The notes under the pieces are model-generated. The model was given only the letters and a program-made list of their open reading frames with translations. It did no database searches and had not been told where the DNA came from. Both the position numbers and the translations under genes were made by a program. From assembly GCA_038502055.1 (NCBI GenBank), contig JAXRKN010000037.1, positions 868,001-932,000 on the forward strand: a stretch of DNA of 64,000 nucleotides. The letters run 5' to 3'. Of this stretch, positions 49,514 through 60,083 are shown piece after piece (within the stretch, counting starts at the first letter, position 1; each line of letters begins with the position of its first letter). This DNA is from Tanytarsus gracilentus (taxonomy: Eukaryota; Arthropoda; Insecta; Diptera; Chironomidae).

Positions 49514-52500
49514 TTTTTTTTTAAAAATATTTTTTTTATTTGTATATTTTTTTCTGTGTTTAATTTGTGAGAAAATGAATTGGGGGGTGGTGTTATGGGG
49601 GTGGTGAATTGTGGTGTGGGGCGTGAAAGTATTTTTTTGGGGAGTGTGTGTGGAGGGGGGGAGAAGAAGAGGTGAGGGGGGGAGAGGGGAGAAATTTTTT
49701 GGTTTTTTAAAAATATTTCTCATGAATATAACATATGCGTGAAAGTATTTGACAAGTCAATGAGGCGTATTTGAATACCTTTTTGACTGCAATAACAGCA
49801 CATAATAAACATTTACCTCTCTGTCTCTCACTCTTTCTCGACACACACCACAAACAGCTTACCGTAATGACTCGTGAGGAAAAGCCTTATGTGATGATAA
49901 AAGAAGGAAATTTCACTGGCAATGACATGTTCGAGGGATTCTGTATTGATTTACTTAAAGGAATTGCGGCGCAAGTTGGCTTCCAATACAGCATAAAACT
50001 CGTTCCCGACAACACCTATGGAATTTTTAATCCCGAAACAAAAATGTGGAACGGCATAGGTATGCATATGAATACATAAAAAGTGCATACATGCAGAATA
50101 AAACAAATAACAATTGTCTCGTATTTTCACTATATGAAAAAAGCTGAACTTTAACTACGTCTCGATTGTCTCGATAACATGTTCTTTCACAGTCTCCCAT
50201 TTTCACGTTTTCTTTATCTCTTTTTATTTTTCTCAATTACATGCTCCCTCCATCGCATTTCATTTCTGTGCAGTTCAACAACTAATTGAAAGAAAAGCTG
50301 ATTTGGCAGTCGCTTCGATGGTAAGTTTATGTGTTGGTGGTGCTTCAAGAAGGGCGAGTAAGAAATTGAGAAAGTTTAATTTAAACCATATTGACATCTT
50401 CTCTCGGTTTTTTTCTATATCGATTTTATTAAAAACTCTCAATTTCAATTTTATCCCTAATTTTGTCAAAAAATTAATTTCAAACTCATTCTTCATCTTT
50501 GTCTCACTCTTTTTTGTATTTTCATCACACAGACTATCAATTATGCGCGAGAAAATGTGATCGATTTTACAAAACCTTTTATGAATTTAGGTAGTGTACA
50601 TTGTACATACAAAATACAATATTTTAATATTTCTGTTCTTTATAACTTAGGTATAGGAATTTTATTCAAGGTGAGTACATTTAATATTCCAACAAATTCC
50701 TTCCGTTCAACAGCTCCGCTCCTTTTCATCTTCATTTTTTTCAACTGATTTAAAAATGTGAGCACGTAAATATATAAGGAACAAAAGACAAAGAAAGTGA
50801 AATGACTGCATAAAATAAAGTATAATTTAGCATAACAGTAAAAGACGAAGCTTATGTTGTGTGTATTATGAGATGAGATGAGTGAAGAGAAGAAGCTCTG
50901 TAAGAAAGGTCACATGTGTGTGTATGTGTATCAAAAATGCACAATTGTGTTTATTTCGTTTCATAAAACATCATGTTTTATGGCATGTCGTATAGTGTGG
51001 ATGTCTTACACAATACCTGCCTCATCCATTCGCTCATAATTTTTCTCTTTTTTCACTCATTTCTCTATTCTTGGAGTCGTGTGTGTGTCTTGTCACTGAT
51101 TGTATCATACGCACATAAGAGCAAAAAATACATTTCAAGAAAAATTGTTAGGAGTTGCAGTAAAAATGATCCTAACCTTTTTTAAATGTATGCTGAAAAT
51201 TATCTATTCATAATCACTATTAAAATATGTAAAAAGAAATCTGGTTTGAATTAGAGCAAGAGGTTTTTAGCTTAACCCACTAAGGGTTTGAAGGTTTTTA
51301 TATTCAAAATTATGCTCATCGAGCCTATAAAGCCCATTTTCTGATATAAATAATTTTACTTTTTCATTCGTGAATGATTTTTAATTTACGTTGAAAACAC
51401 CACAAGTTTTTGATAAATTTTTCTGTCATTTTAAATTTTATTTAAAGACTTCTTTAATTTGCCCCTTGCCACTAGTTTTTAAACCGTGTACAATTTCTCT
51501 TTTACATTTAAACTTACTTAAACATTAAACAACAATCTTTACGATGATATCATGTGAAAATATAGGTTCCGACAAGCCAACCAACGAGACTATTCAGTTT
51601 TATGAATCCTCTGGCAATAGAAATTTGGCTCTATGTTCTCTCTTCCTACATCCTAGGTAAATTTACTTGTTTTTGTAAAGAATATATAAAAAGTTTTTTT
51701 ATTTTATTTTTTTTTGATTCATCAGAAAAAGTTTCTATACAATGAAAAAATATAGAGATCGGCATATAGACGTCTACAATCTTCTTTTTTGCTGTTTAGC
51801 AAGTGTGGCCACTGAGAATTACTGTACACGTATAAAAAGTGTTTATGGCAAGAGGAAAGAGCAAAAAGAAAGAATGTTGACGCATATCTCTAGAGATAAA
51901 TTCAAATTATGTGTTATTAACTCATTAAATTCTTTCAGTATCATTCACATTGTTTGTTATGGCTCGCTTTAGTCCATATGAGTGGGCAAAAAATTTCTGT
52001 CATCAAGAGCAAGTGATAGAGAATCAATTTAGTATATCAAATAGGTAACAATCATAAATCCACTTTTCTCTTAATGCTGAAGATGTTTGAAAATTTTTCT
52101 TTCCGTGTGTACATGAGATTAAAATTTTCAATTCACTCTCCTTTTAAATGTGACCATCTTTTTGTGTGATATGGATAGCAAGGATCGAAAATAATTTAAT
52201 TCTCCTTTATTCTTCTCTACCCACTTATTTTACACTGCGGTGATGCTTAGTTTTTGGTTCATAACTGGCGTATTTTTAAGGCAAGTTAAAACAATTTATA
52301 ATACTTTGGTTTCCACACTCGCCTCTCCTCGAAAATTTATTTCTTTTACGATATGGTTTCATAATAATTGTGTGCCACCGAAACAACACTCGATGGATGT
52401 GAAAGAATCACTCTTATATCGCACATAGTCGTTCGCCTTTGCAAAAGAAAAAGAGTCCAACAACAGCATAAAACGATCCAATTCGGTTAATTATCTCATC

Positions 52501-55500
52501 AACAAAATCCTCTCGTTTCGCCCTCGTTTTACAAATTTTTCACTCTTCTTATTCAAATACAAATATTCGTGTATGTTGCGAAGCTTTTAAATTTTAAAAA
52601 TTATCCCCATTTTTCTCAAAATTTCCAAGTCACGCTAAATGTTTTAAACGTAAAAGTAATTTTTCTTCTGAGCGAAAGAATAACTTACTTATAATTTTTT
52701 TTTAAAAAATTCAAGAGTTTTTCTAGTAAGAGGGAAAAATTAAACGCCTTTAATTAATCTCTCACATTAACTCCTCATTTCACAGACAATCAAGTGGCCT
52801 TAATCCCAAGGTATGAATGCATAAAAGATTTTCGCAACTTGTCTTTATTGTTTGTCCTGTTCATGTTTAATGACCACAAAATGTTGCGTTTTACTATATT
52901 TATATATTGCATGTGACCACATACATCACCGTGTATAGCGTTCTCTGATGCACGTTTATAAAGCTAATGGCTTTATATAGATGAAGACAATACATTTTAT
53001 CTGTTCCGCCTCTATAGTCATCTACATTACTACAATATCTATCGTTATTAATTTTCACTTCACATTTTCATAGAAGAATATTGTTAACAAAATGGCTGAA
53101 ATTAAAAACAAGCGTGAGCATTAATTCAAAATTTGATGGGCTTTAGGTATTAAAAGCCTAGCAAATTTGAATGAATGCACTTGCACGTGATGAAAATTAA
53201 AATTTTCACCCATACGAAACTCAAAATAAAGTCCAACATTCGCCCGGAAAATAGGAGATTTTCATTTTTGAATCCATTGGCGTGGTCAATTTGGATTTCA
53301 ATGGTTAGTGAAGAAAAAAATTATAAAACGCGATGAACATAAAAAATGTCAACTATTTTAATTTTCATTCAGGTCGTATCCTATTTTATCGTGTCCTTCT
53401 CAATGTATTTGGTGGCGCAAATTTCTCCATTCGAATGGAAAAAAGCATCTGTGTGTAATCATGAGAGCGATGAGCATCATGATTTGGATGACGAATTCCT
53501 TCATCATCATTCATCGAATTTCTTAAATGATTTTGAAGTGGAGGAAAAAGAGGATTTAATGACAAATCGTGAGACATCAATAACAACAAAAGAGATGGAA
53601 GAAGAAAATGAAATGGAAGGGGAAGCTGACGGAAATTGTTGTGTAAATTACAGCAACACGAGCACTTTGCAGCAAAATCAGCAATATTTTAGAAATATGT
53701 GCGTAATGAGTGATGAAAACGATTTAGAAACCATTTGGATCAATATGGAATCCCGTCAAAATTTTCGAAACCATCATGTTCGTTCCGCTCATAGAAATTT
53801 GCAACAACTCGAAAATGGGTCATCAAAAGTGTCTGATGAAAATTTAGATATAGACGATGACGGCTTGATTGGATATGCTACTGCTGATGCTGCTTTAAAG
53901 CGAGTGCTTCATAAAAGCAATGAAGAAAATCTTGACTCGAGCACCAGTGGATGTGATGAAAGCCAAAGCATCGAACTGATTAGTTACGTAAACAATTTTT
54001 CGTTAAAAAACGCTTTTGCATGGACTCTCGGAACATTATTACAATCTACATCAGAGTTATATCCGAAGGTTCTCTAATAGTTTCTTAATTGAATTGTTAA
54101 ATCAAATAGAAAAAGTGTAGATGGCTATAGAGAACGTACTGAAACCACCCTTCCCACTCAAAACTTCACACAAATTTTCACAAACCAAGCGTATAAATAT
54201 AAAATTTCAAACGTGTATACGCTTCTTTAACCCTAATTAATTTAAATGCTTTGTGTTATATATTTTGTTCAAGCTCCTCGTTTATTGCCAAAATGCGTGA
54301 GCTTTTTAAGTGCGTGTGCTTTAGTGTGGTGATAAATATATGTTCGGCGAATAATGTCAAATGAATATATTTTAATAAAAATTAGGATAAATTTTCATAG
54401 TATAGTGTTCGTCGAGATAAAGGCTATTATCCAATGGGTGGCTATGAGTGAATTTTTATTAATTGAAATCAATTAAGTAATTAAGTCGAAAGCACCTTGA
54501 TGACCTTGCAGGTTGTAAAATTTCAATTTAACGCTTTTTAAAATTATGCTCTGGTGTGTAAAATGATGAAAATCTTCAAGTCCACGTGATAAGAAGAATT
54601 TTGACTTTAAATTAGTTCTGTCCCCGTGAACATCCGTTGTAAAAATCTCTGAATTAAATTTCTAAAGTAAATTAATTCGCGTCAATTTAAAGCAAATTAA
54701 ATTTCACCGAAAATTTCGCAACATATATCTAACTACAGGTCTCAAGCTCAATTTAAAAGCATAATTTTAACATAAACTTACCGGTGTTAGAACTAAAGCA
54801 ACAGGCCCATCACCGCGATTGAAACCGACTTCATGAAATTTAAAAGCAGGTGCTGGGATATCGAAAGCTTTGATGTCTTCGCGTTAGCGAGCTGCAACGC
54901 CTGGTGATGGCTTATAGAAATTTTTGCGAAGAGGAGCTAGCTGTTCGTCACTCCAGTTAATGCGTTTCAAGACCTGATCATCCAATCAGCACGAGAAAGA
55001 CTAGAAAAAACGCACATTGTACAAAATTTTGAGGTTAAATCTGTAAAGTTCACTCCTAAATGCTGTTTAACTGAGGTTTTCCTATAAACTAATACACTCT
55101 ATGTACATACTCGTCGGAGTAAGAAATTTAGTATTCTCACCAATGTCATCAAAGTGGTTCCACAGCACTGCTGCTACTTCCGTTTCAATTCTGGATGTTG
55201 TTGTTGCTGTCCTTTACAATAAAAATATGATTTTTTCTATCCCTTTCTGCACTAACAAAATTTTTGTAAAAAAATTTTAAAATTTACAAAGTCGTTAGTA
55301 ATCAAAGTAAACTTTTTTTTTATTAATTTATTTTTTTTAACAAAGTAAACTTTATTTTCTCTCAGTCGACAACATTAGTATTAATTTACGACTCATCACA
55401 TTTTTTTCTCTTTTTTCCCCTCACAAAATGCCTCGTTCTTCCATTTTGATAAACATTAACACCCCGTCGTTGTTGACCTTTTACAACGACGTGTTAAAAG

Positions 55501-57813
55501 GCAACATCAACTAGAATTGTTGGATCAGTTTGGTGGTTCTTTACCCTCATAATAATCTCATCCTACACTGCGAATCTAGCCGCATTTCTAACCGTTGAAA
55601 GAATGATAACACCTATTGAAAACGCAAATGATCTGGCGGAGAATAAGCAAGAAATTATGTATGGCACGCTACATGGCGGATCCACAATGACATTTTTTCG
55701 TGTAAGTGTTGAAATCTTTTTTTTATTACTTTCGACTCTCTCTCTTATATATGTTTCGTCTGCTGGCAACATAATTTCACAAATATTCGATAAAATTTAC
55801 GGAATTACATTATAAATTTCATTAAAGCATTAAACTTAATTCAATAAAAATTTTAATTTTTTTTCCTTTCAAACAGGATTCTAAAATCGGAATTTACCAA
55901 AAAATGTGGAGATTCATGGAAGTAAGTTATTCTTCACAGCTTTTCACTTTAATAAAACACACATTGTATGAACATATGTTTACACGCGTCATGTTACGAA
56001 AATTTATTTATTACAACAAAAACATATTTTACTTCGCACATAGAGCAAAAAGCCATCGGTGTTTGTAACGTCATACGAGGAGGGAATTAAGCGAGTGCTT
56101 CAAGGAGATTATGCGTTTCTTATGGAAAGCACGATGCTCGATTACAACGTTCAGCGTGACTGTAACTTAACGCAAATTGGCGGTAACTATTTATAGTGAT
56201 TTTTTCCATTTTGTTACGTGTGGGTTTTGAAAAAGTTTAAGGTTTATGTTATTATATAAGTTTAAAGAGATCGTGATGTTTTATGCTTTCAACTTTGCGG
56301 AGTTCATTAAAGCTGTAATTTTACGGAAATTAGTGGTAGTTTTTATGATTTTTTCATTTCTCTTTTGTGGTAAACTCGAAAAGTTGTCCACAAAAACCTT
56401 TCTTAATGAACTTTATAAAGTTTTTCTCTTAAAAAAGCTTGTATATTTTTTTTATTTTTTCGTCTCATTATTCTCTCCTGCCACACTCCTTCAAATTCTC
56501 GTTGGAATATGGATAAAGGATTATTGGATAGTAAAGGTAAGCAAAAAATTGTCGAGAATCATAATTTTATGTGGAGTAAAACATGGGAAAATTACAAATA
56601 AAATTTTAAAAAAACTAAAGAGTTAGTAACACAAATGTAAACTAATTTTACTCGTGAAGCAACATGAGCAAGACATTGCTTGTTATATGTTAGTCATTCG
56701 GATCAATTTTTTACAAAAAAATAGTGCAGGTTATTCATTTAAGTAGGGTTGCAAAAAAGCTCACCCATAATTGAGAGGAGGAGATAAAGATAAAAGTAAT
56801 AATAGAGAGGAATAAAATATGAACAATTTTTTCCTTTTTTCCTCTTATATAATTCGTTTCTATGCACTGACTCTAATTCATTTTTATTCTCAGGTTATGG
56901 TGTGGCTTTACCGAAAGGATCTGCATGGAGAGATAAAATTTCGTTAGCAATTTTAGATCAACAAGAGAAGGGAACAATACAATTGCTCTATGGTAATTTA
57001 AAAATTAAATTAATTTGATAAATTTCCTGCTTAAGTTAGAAATATAATAGAAGCTTCTGTAAAAAATAATTGTTTGAATATTGATATGTAAAGAAATAAG
57101 TTTGATTTTATTTATATATGAAATTATTTTTAAACATTATTTTTTACAATCATTATAATGTATCCATTTTTAAATTTTGCTCTATTTTAAAATTTCAGAT
57201 AAATGGTGGAAGAACACTGGTGAAATTTGTAGTCGAGATGAAAAGAGTAAAGAGTCAAAAGCAAATGCCTTAGGTGCGTAATGAGTAACTGAAGGTTATT
57301 TTTCATTGTGCTAATTTTGGGTTCGAAAATGTTTGCCTTTCTTTTGTTTCCCATTGTCTTCCGGTTTAAAAAAATGCATAAATTAGGTGTGGACAACATT
57401 GGTGGCGTATTCGTGGTTCTGCTTTGTGGTCTTGCTTTTGCTATTCTTGTGGCGATTTTGGAATTTTGCTGGAACTCAAAAAAGAATGCTCAAAACGATA
57501 GACAATCACTTTGCTCAGAGATGGCAGAGGAATTACGGTTTGCCATCCGATGTCATGGATCAAGACAGAGACCTGCATTGAAACGAAATTGTGTTAAGTG
57601 TAGTCCAGCTGGACAGCATACCTACGTTCCCTCATCCTTTGCGCTTCCTCATCACTTTGGGGTAATTTATTAATATTTCATCTTAAGTTATCATGTTGTC
57701 ATGAATGAAAACCTTTTTCTCCATCTTTCACCCTCCAGCAAGAAATACAATATCAAAATGTGGCTTTACCAATGATGGAGTTAAAAAAGTATGAAGTTGA
57801 TCAGAATTCATAG
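43421..57813 (+). CDS. Kainate-type ionotropic glutamate receptor, copy 2 (pore cassette A form)
   Basis: A 961-residue channel subunit. Exons: 43421-43661, 44790-44993, 45252-45458, 47476-47572, 47803-47878, 48172-48225, 48575-48739, 48926-49261, 49858-50059, 50274-50320, 50533-50590, 50651-50670, 51566-51656, 51939-52044, 52251-52280, 52786-52810, 55501-55701, 55877-55921, 56044-56182, 56519-56536, 56894-56992, 57199-57273, 57387-57661 and 57739-57813. The N-terminus is long (about 55 residues) before a hydrophobic signal/anchor. LTVMTREEKPYVM starts the ligand-binding core, RKADLAVASM-TINYAR carries the ligand arginine and FLMESTMLDY the ligand glutamate. M3 is SYTANLAAFLTVERM and M4 follows VDNIGGVFVVLLCG. 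The pore loop is GVFLR-QSSGLNPK with Arg at the Q/R site. A second complete M1-M2 cassette and a post-stop exon are described separately. Tandem paralogue of copy 1. Confidence 0.92.
49433..49750. repeat. 28-bp direct repeat flanking a compositionally aberrant block
   Basis: The same 28-bp sequence occurs at 49433-49460 and 49709-49736. After the second copy comes GCGTGAAAGTATTT (49737-49750), which also occurs inside the block (49621-49634). The block itself has a T run of more than 30, then long G-rich runs that match nothing else in the window. This pattern fits a low-quality duplicated read segment left in the assembly better than a biological insertion. It lies in an intron of receptor 2. 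Confidence 0.7.
51566..52810 (+). other. Receptor 2 pore cassette A (M1-loop-M2, Arg at Q/R site)
   Basis: Four exons (51566-51656, 51939-52044, 52251-52280, 52786-52810), 84 codons, entering and leaving in phase 0. It encodes VPTSQPTRLFSFMNPLA, M1 through VSFTLFVMARFSPYEW, a short loop, and the pore helix SFWFITGVFLRQSSGLNPK. The third intron starts with GCAAGT and splits the arginine codon AG|A that aligns with the Q/R editing site. Alignment with copy 1 (GTLMQQGSDLNPK) is ungapped. Confidence 0.85.
53232..54068 (+). other. Receptor 2 pore cassette B (alternative M1-loop-M2, Gln at Q/R site)
   Basis: Two exons, 53232-53303 and 53373-54068, 256 codons, also phase 0 on both sides, between cassette A and the M3 exon. 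The first gives SNIRPENRRFSFLNPLAW and matches the spacing of cassette A exactly. M1 runs VVSYFIVSFSMYLVAQISPFEW, ungapped against cassette A. A loop insertion of about 170 mostly acidic and Asn/Ser/His-rich residues comes before NNFSLKNAFAWTLGTLLQ and STSELYPK, the M2 pore loop. The flanking acceptor (aataaag) and the donor (AAG|GTTCTC) are weak; the inner acceptor (ttttcattcag) is strong. Joining it to both neighbours would restore a full receptor. It could instead be a remnant of another receptor gene, but the 232-codon open exon argues for maintenance. Confidence 0.65.
54782..54973 (-). pseudogene. DDX5/Rm62-like DEAD-box helicase fragment, antisense in receptor 2 intron
   Basis: Minus-strand exon-like block of 64 codons bounded by acceptor gatgatcag and donor CCG|GTAAGT. 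It reads VLKRINWSDEQLAPLRKNFY and then KPSPGVAAR, a TAA stop, REDIKAFDIPAPAFKFHEVG, and then jumps to RGDGPVALVLTP. These are the N-terminal region and the motif Ia approach of p68/Rm62-type helicases; the roughly 60-80 residues normally between them, including motif I, are missing. The rest of the helicase is not found nearby. It is a captured or duplicated fragment with an internal deletion and a nonsense codon. Confidence 0.7.
55465..55491 (+). promoter_or_regulatory. Stem-loop at the 3' splice site of the receptor 2 M3 exon
   Basis: CGTCGTTGT (55465-55473) and its exact complement ACAACGACG (55483-55491) form a 9-bp stem with a 9-nt loop. It ends 9 nt before the exon start at 55501, with AACA/TGTT able to extend it past a short bulge. 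The local pyrimidine stretch lies in the loop. This acceptor is the one both pore cassettes would have to use. Confidence 0.5.
56519..56536 (+). other. 18-nt microexon in receptor 2 ligand-binding domain
   Basis: GATTATTGGATAGTAAAG, bounded by ggataaag| and |gtaagc, encodes G-LLDSK-G exactly where copy 1 has LLDTKG. Phase 1 on both sides, so it is optional in frame. Confidence 0.8.
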
Positions 57814-58700
57814 CGAAGCCTGGGCTCAGGTGTGTATGTGTGTGATATGAAAAATTTCTTTCAATCGTTAGAGTAATAAATTAATGGCGTTAACACATGT
57901 GCAATTTAAATTCAAGTGAGGTAGAAATTGTGAGCTGTTTTAGTCTCCTGGTGAACAGATAATTTTTTTCCATAACCACTATTTAATTAGAGGATAGTAT
58001 ACCAAAGATTTAGAGTGTCGCTAAATGAAACGCCAAAAACCCGCTGTGTGAACTCCAACGTAGAAATGTGGAATATAATCGATAATTTTTCTCTTATATA
58101 CAAACAGGTTCTTCTGTGGTGACCACATCGAACAATAATCATCATCATCATCATCAAAATGTAAACATCACAAGGCAACTTTCATCAACCTCCCCTCTCA
58201 ATCATACCTACCATCACTCACTGAGAAAATTGAAAAAGGATGAAAGGTGCTTCCACCGAAATAACTCGCTCATTCGGAGCTTTAAAAGAATCAACAACGA
58301 ATCCTATTTTACTACCCCAAATAATCAACAAATACCACATCATTGTACGATTGAACTGAAAACAAAAGCAACATCATGCTTACACTTGTTCCATAAGAAT
58401 TCACCTCCCGTAATTCTTACGACTTTTAAGAATCAACAAGACCTGAATGACCCGCAAAAGGCAAATAATGAAATTCTCTGGCGTTATCATCAGCTGAGTC
58501 AATGCGATTTAAATCGAAAGATTAAAGCGTCATCGCAATGCAATTTAAATAATTTACACAATAATTACCATCATCATTATCATTATCAGCAGCAACAACA
58601 ACATCCACAGCTCCAACTGACTACTAATAGCAACGCGAGGTCCAATGAAGCACCAACGGCGGAAATGAAGCTTCATGTCGAAAATAAAACTACATTGTAA
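57811..58700 (+). other. Post-stop in-frame extension of receptor 2 (readthrough or recoding candidate)
   Basis: The last standard exon ends ...DQNS then TAG (57811-57813). The frame continues CGA AGC CTG GGC TCA G and meets a donor (G|GTGTGT at 57830) in phase 1. A good acceptor (caaacag) precedes an exon at 58108-58700 that is open in exactly the matching phase for 196 codons up to TAA. It encodes a His/Asn/Gln/Ser-rich hydrophilic tail (a His-rich start, then NVNITRQLSSTSPL, later poly-Gln). The long open frame in AT-rich DNA indicates real coding. I found no convincing alternative phase-1 donor in the preceding exon. The TAG is followed by C, a leaky context, and A-to-I editing would turn it into a Trp codon. 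Confidence 0.6.
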
Positions 58701-60083
58701 AGGAAAAATGTCCTATAAGCATAACTTATTGACAGACACATTTCATAAGACGATAGACATCTTTCCCACAAAAATTTTCTCTCTTCTTTGCGCTCTCGAT
58801 AAATAAGAAAATCGATGATTTATGAATGAGTTTTGTCGAGTTTTCGGAAATATTTCCTCATTTCCTTCTCCTTAACTTGGTTGATGCTCAATTTTGTTGA
58901 ATAAATTAAACTCGCATTGTTGATGATTATCCTCTTTCATTTTTTTGTATTCTAATGTTATTAGATTATGCGTTAAGACGATAAAAAAAACAAGGAAACG
59001 ATGATAGGAGTGCTGGTATCGGATGAATTTTAGGATTAGATCTATCATTTTGTTCTATAGGTTTCTAAAAGAGTGCCAAACAAGATTTTTTAAAAGGATT
59101 TTTAAAAGAACTTATGATTTTTTAAATAAATTAACGATTATGATCAGAATCAAAGAGACTCAACCATTTTTTTTTAATTTTCAATTCGTTTGTCATAAGT
59201 TAATTGTTTTTGAATAAAATAATTTAATAATAAATCATATTATGTGAAATGGTGCTGAAAAAATTGTTTACGAAAAATTGTGGTTAATGACCAACCAAAA
59301 TATAAAAATTGTAAATCTTAATTGGATGAAAAATTAGATTTTTTCCAAAAAATTGTCGTATCTATTGTCTGTTATCTTTTAAATGGATTGCAACAAATAA
59401 AATGAATGTGTGAGAAAAAATAAATGTGTGCTGAAAAACTAAAAGGTAGTTTGCTTCCAAAAAATCCAAAAAGATTGAAAAACAGTGAATTCTAAGTTTT
59501 TTTTTCAAATCTTTTAAGAACATTTTCAAACAGTTTATTTGTATTCGTTTTTATTATATTCCTTTTTTACATTAATTTTTCTTGCAACTTTCTTTTATCA
59601 TCTCATTTTCTTTATTACTTTATTTTTGACTTTATTATCTGCACTCGCGTTATATAGTGCAAATAAAATGTTTTGAAAAGCTTTTAAAAGTGTTTCCTCT
59701 TTTTTGTTTCTCTGACTAAAATCTTTACATTCATCGTCATCATCATTAGATTTTATTGGCTCGTTTTTTCTTGTTTGAAATTAAATGCATCAAAAATCTT
59801 AGTGTATTTATCTGCCTGTTATGAATTTTTGTTTTATCGATTTTGAAAATGAATTAAATTTTCTATCTCACGCGTGAAAGTTACACTATCCATTTCAATT
59901 TTACTGTTGTAATTATCATTTCTCAATTAAGAATTACATATTAATTTTTATCAGTTCACTATATTAAGCAAAATGAAATCTCTCTACTATGTCATTGGAT
60001 TGTAACAAGATTAAAAAAGTTAAATTTATCTCGTTATCTCCTCAATAATCTTTCTACGTTAAAAAGAAACGTTCTCATGATGA
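58701..60083. other. Convergent intergenic region
   Basis: About 1.4 kb between the end of the receptor 2 extension exon and the Tom40 stop codon. AT-rich, no gene seen; it should contain both 3' UTRs. Confidence 0.45.

Noticed and set aside
49475..49723. Minus-strand open frame rich in Lys, Pro, Thr and His
   Set aside because: It is made by the T-run and G-run block judged to be an assembly artefact.
52251..52428. Continuation of the exon past GVFLRQ using the GT at 52286 or no splice
   Set aside because: A GT donor there would join out of frame to GLNPK, and readthrough ends at a stop without completing the pore; the GC donor restores an ungapped family alignment.
55144..55215. Minus-strand block with splice-like ends next to the helicase fragment
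   Set aside because: Open in one frame but too short and unlike any family I recognise; not annotated as a separate gene.
56246..56626. 126-codon open frame in a receptor 2 intron
   Set aside because: Hydrophobic, Lys/Phe/Leu-rich chance frame; the only supported coding part in it is the 18-nt microexon, which is read in a different context.
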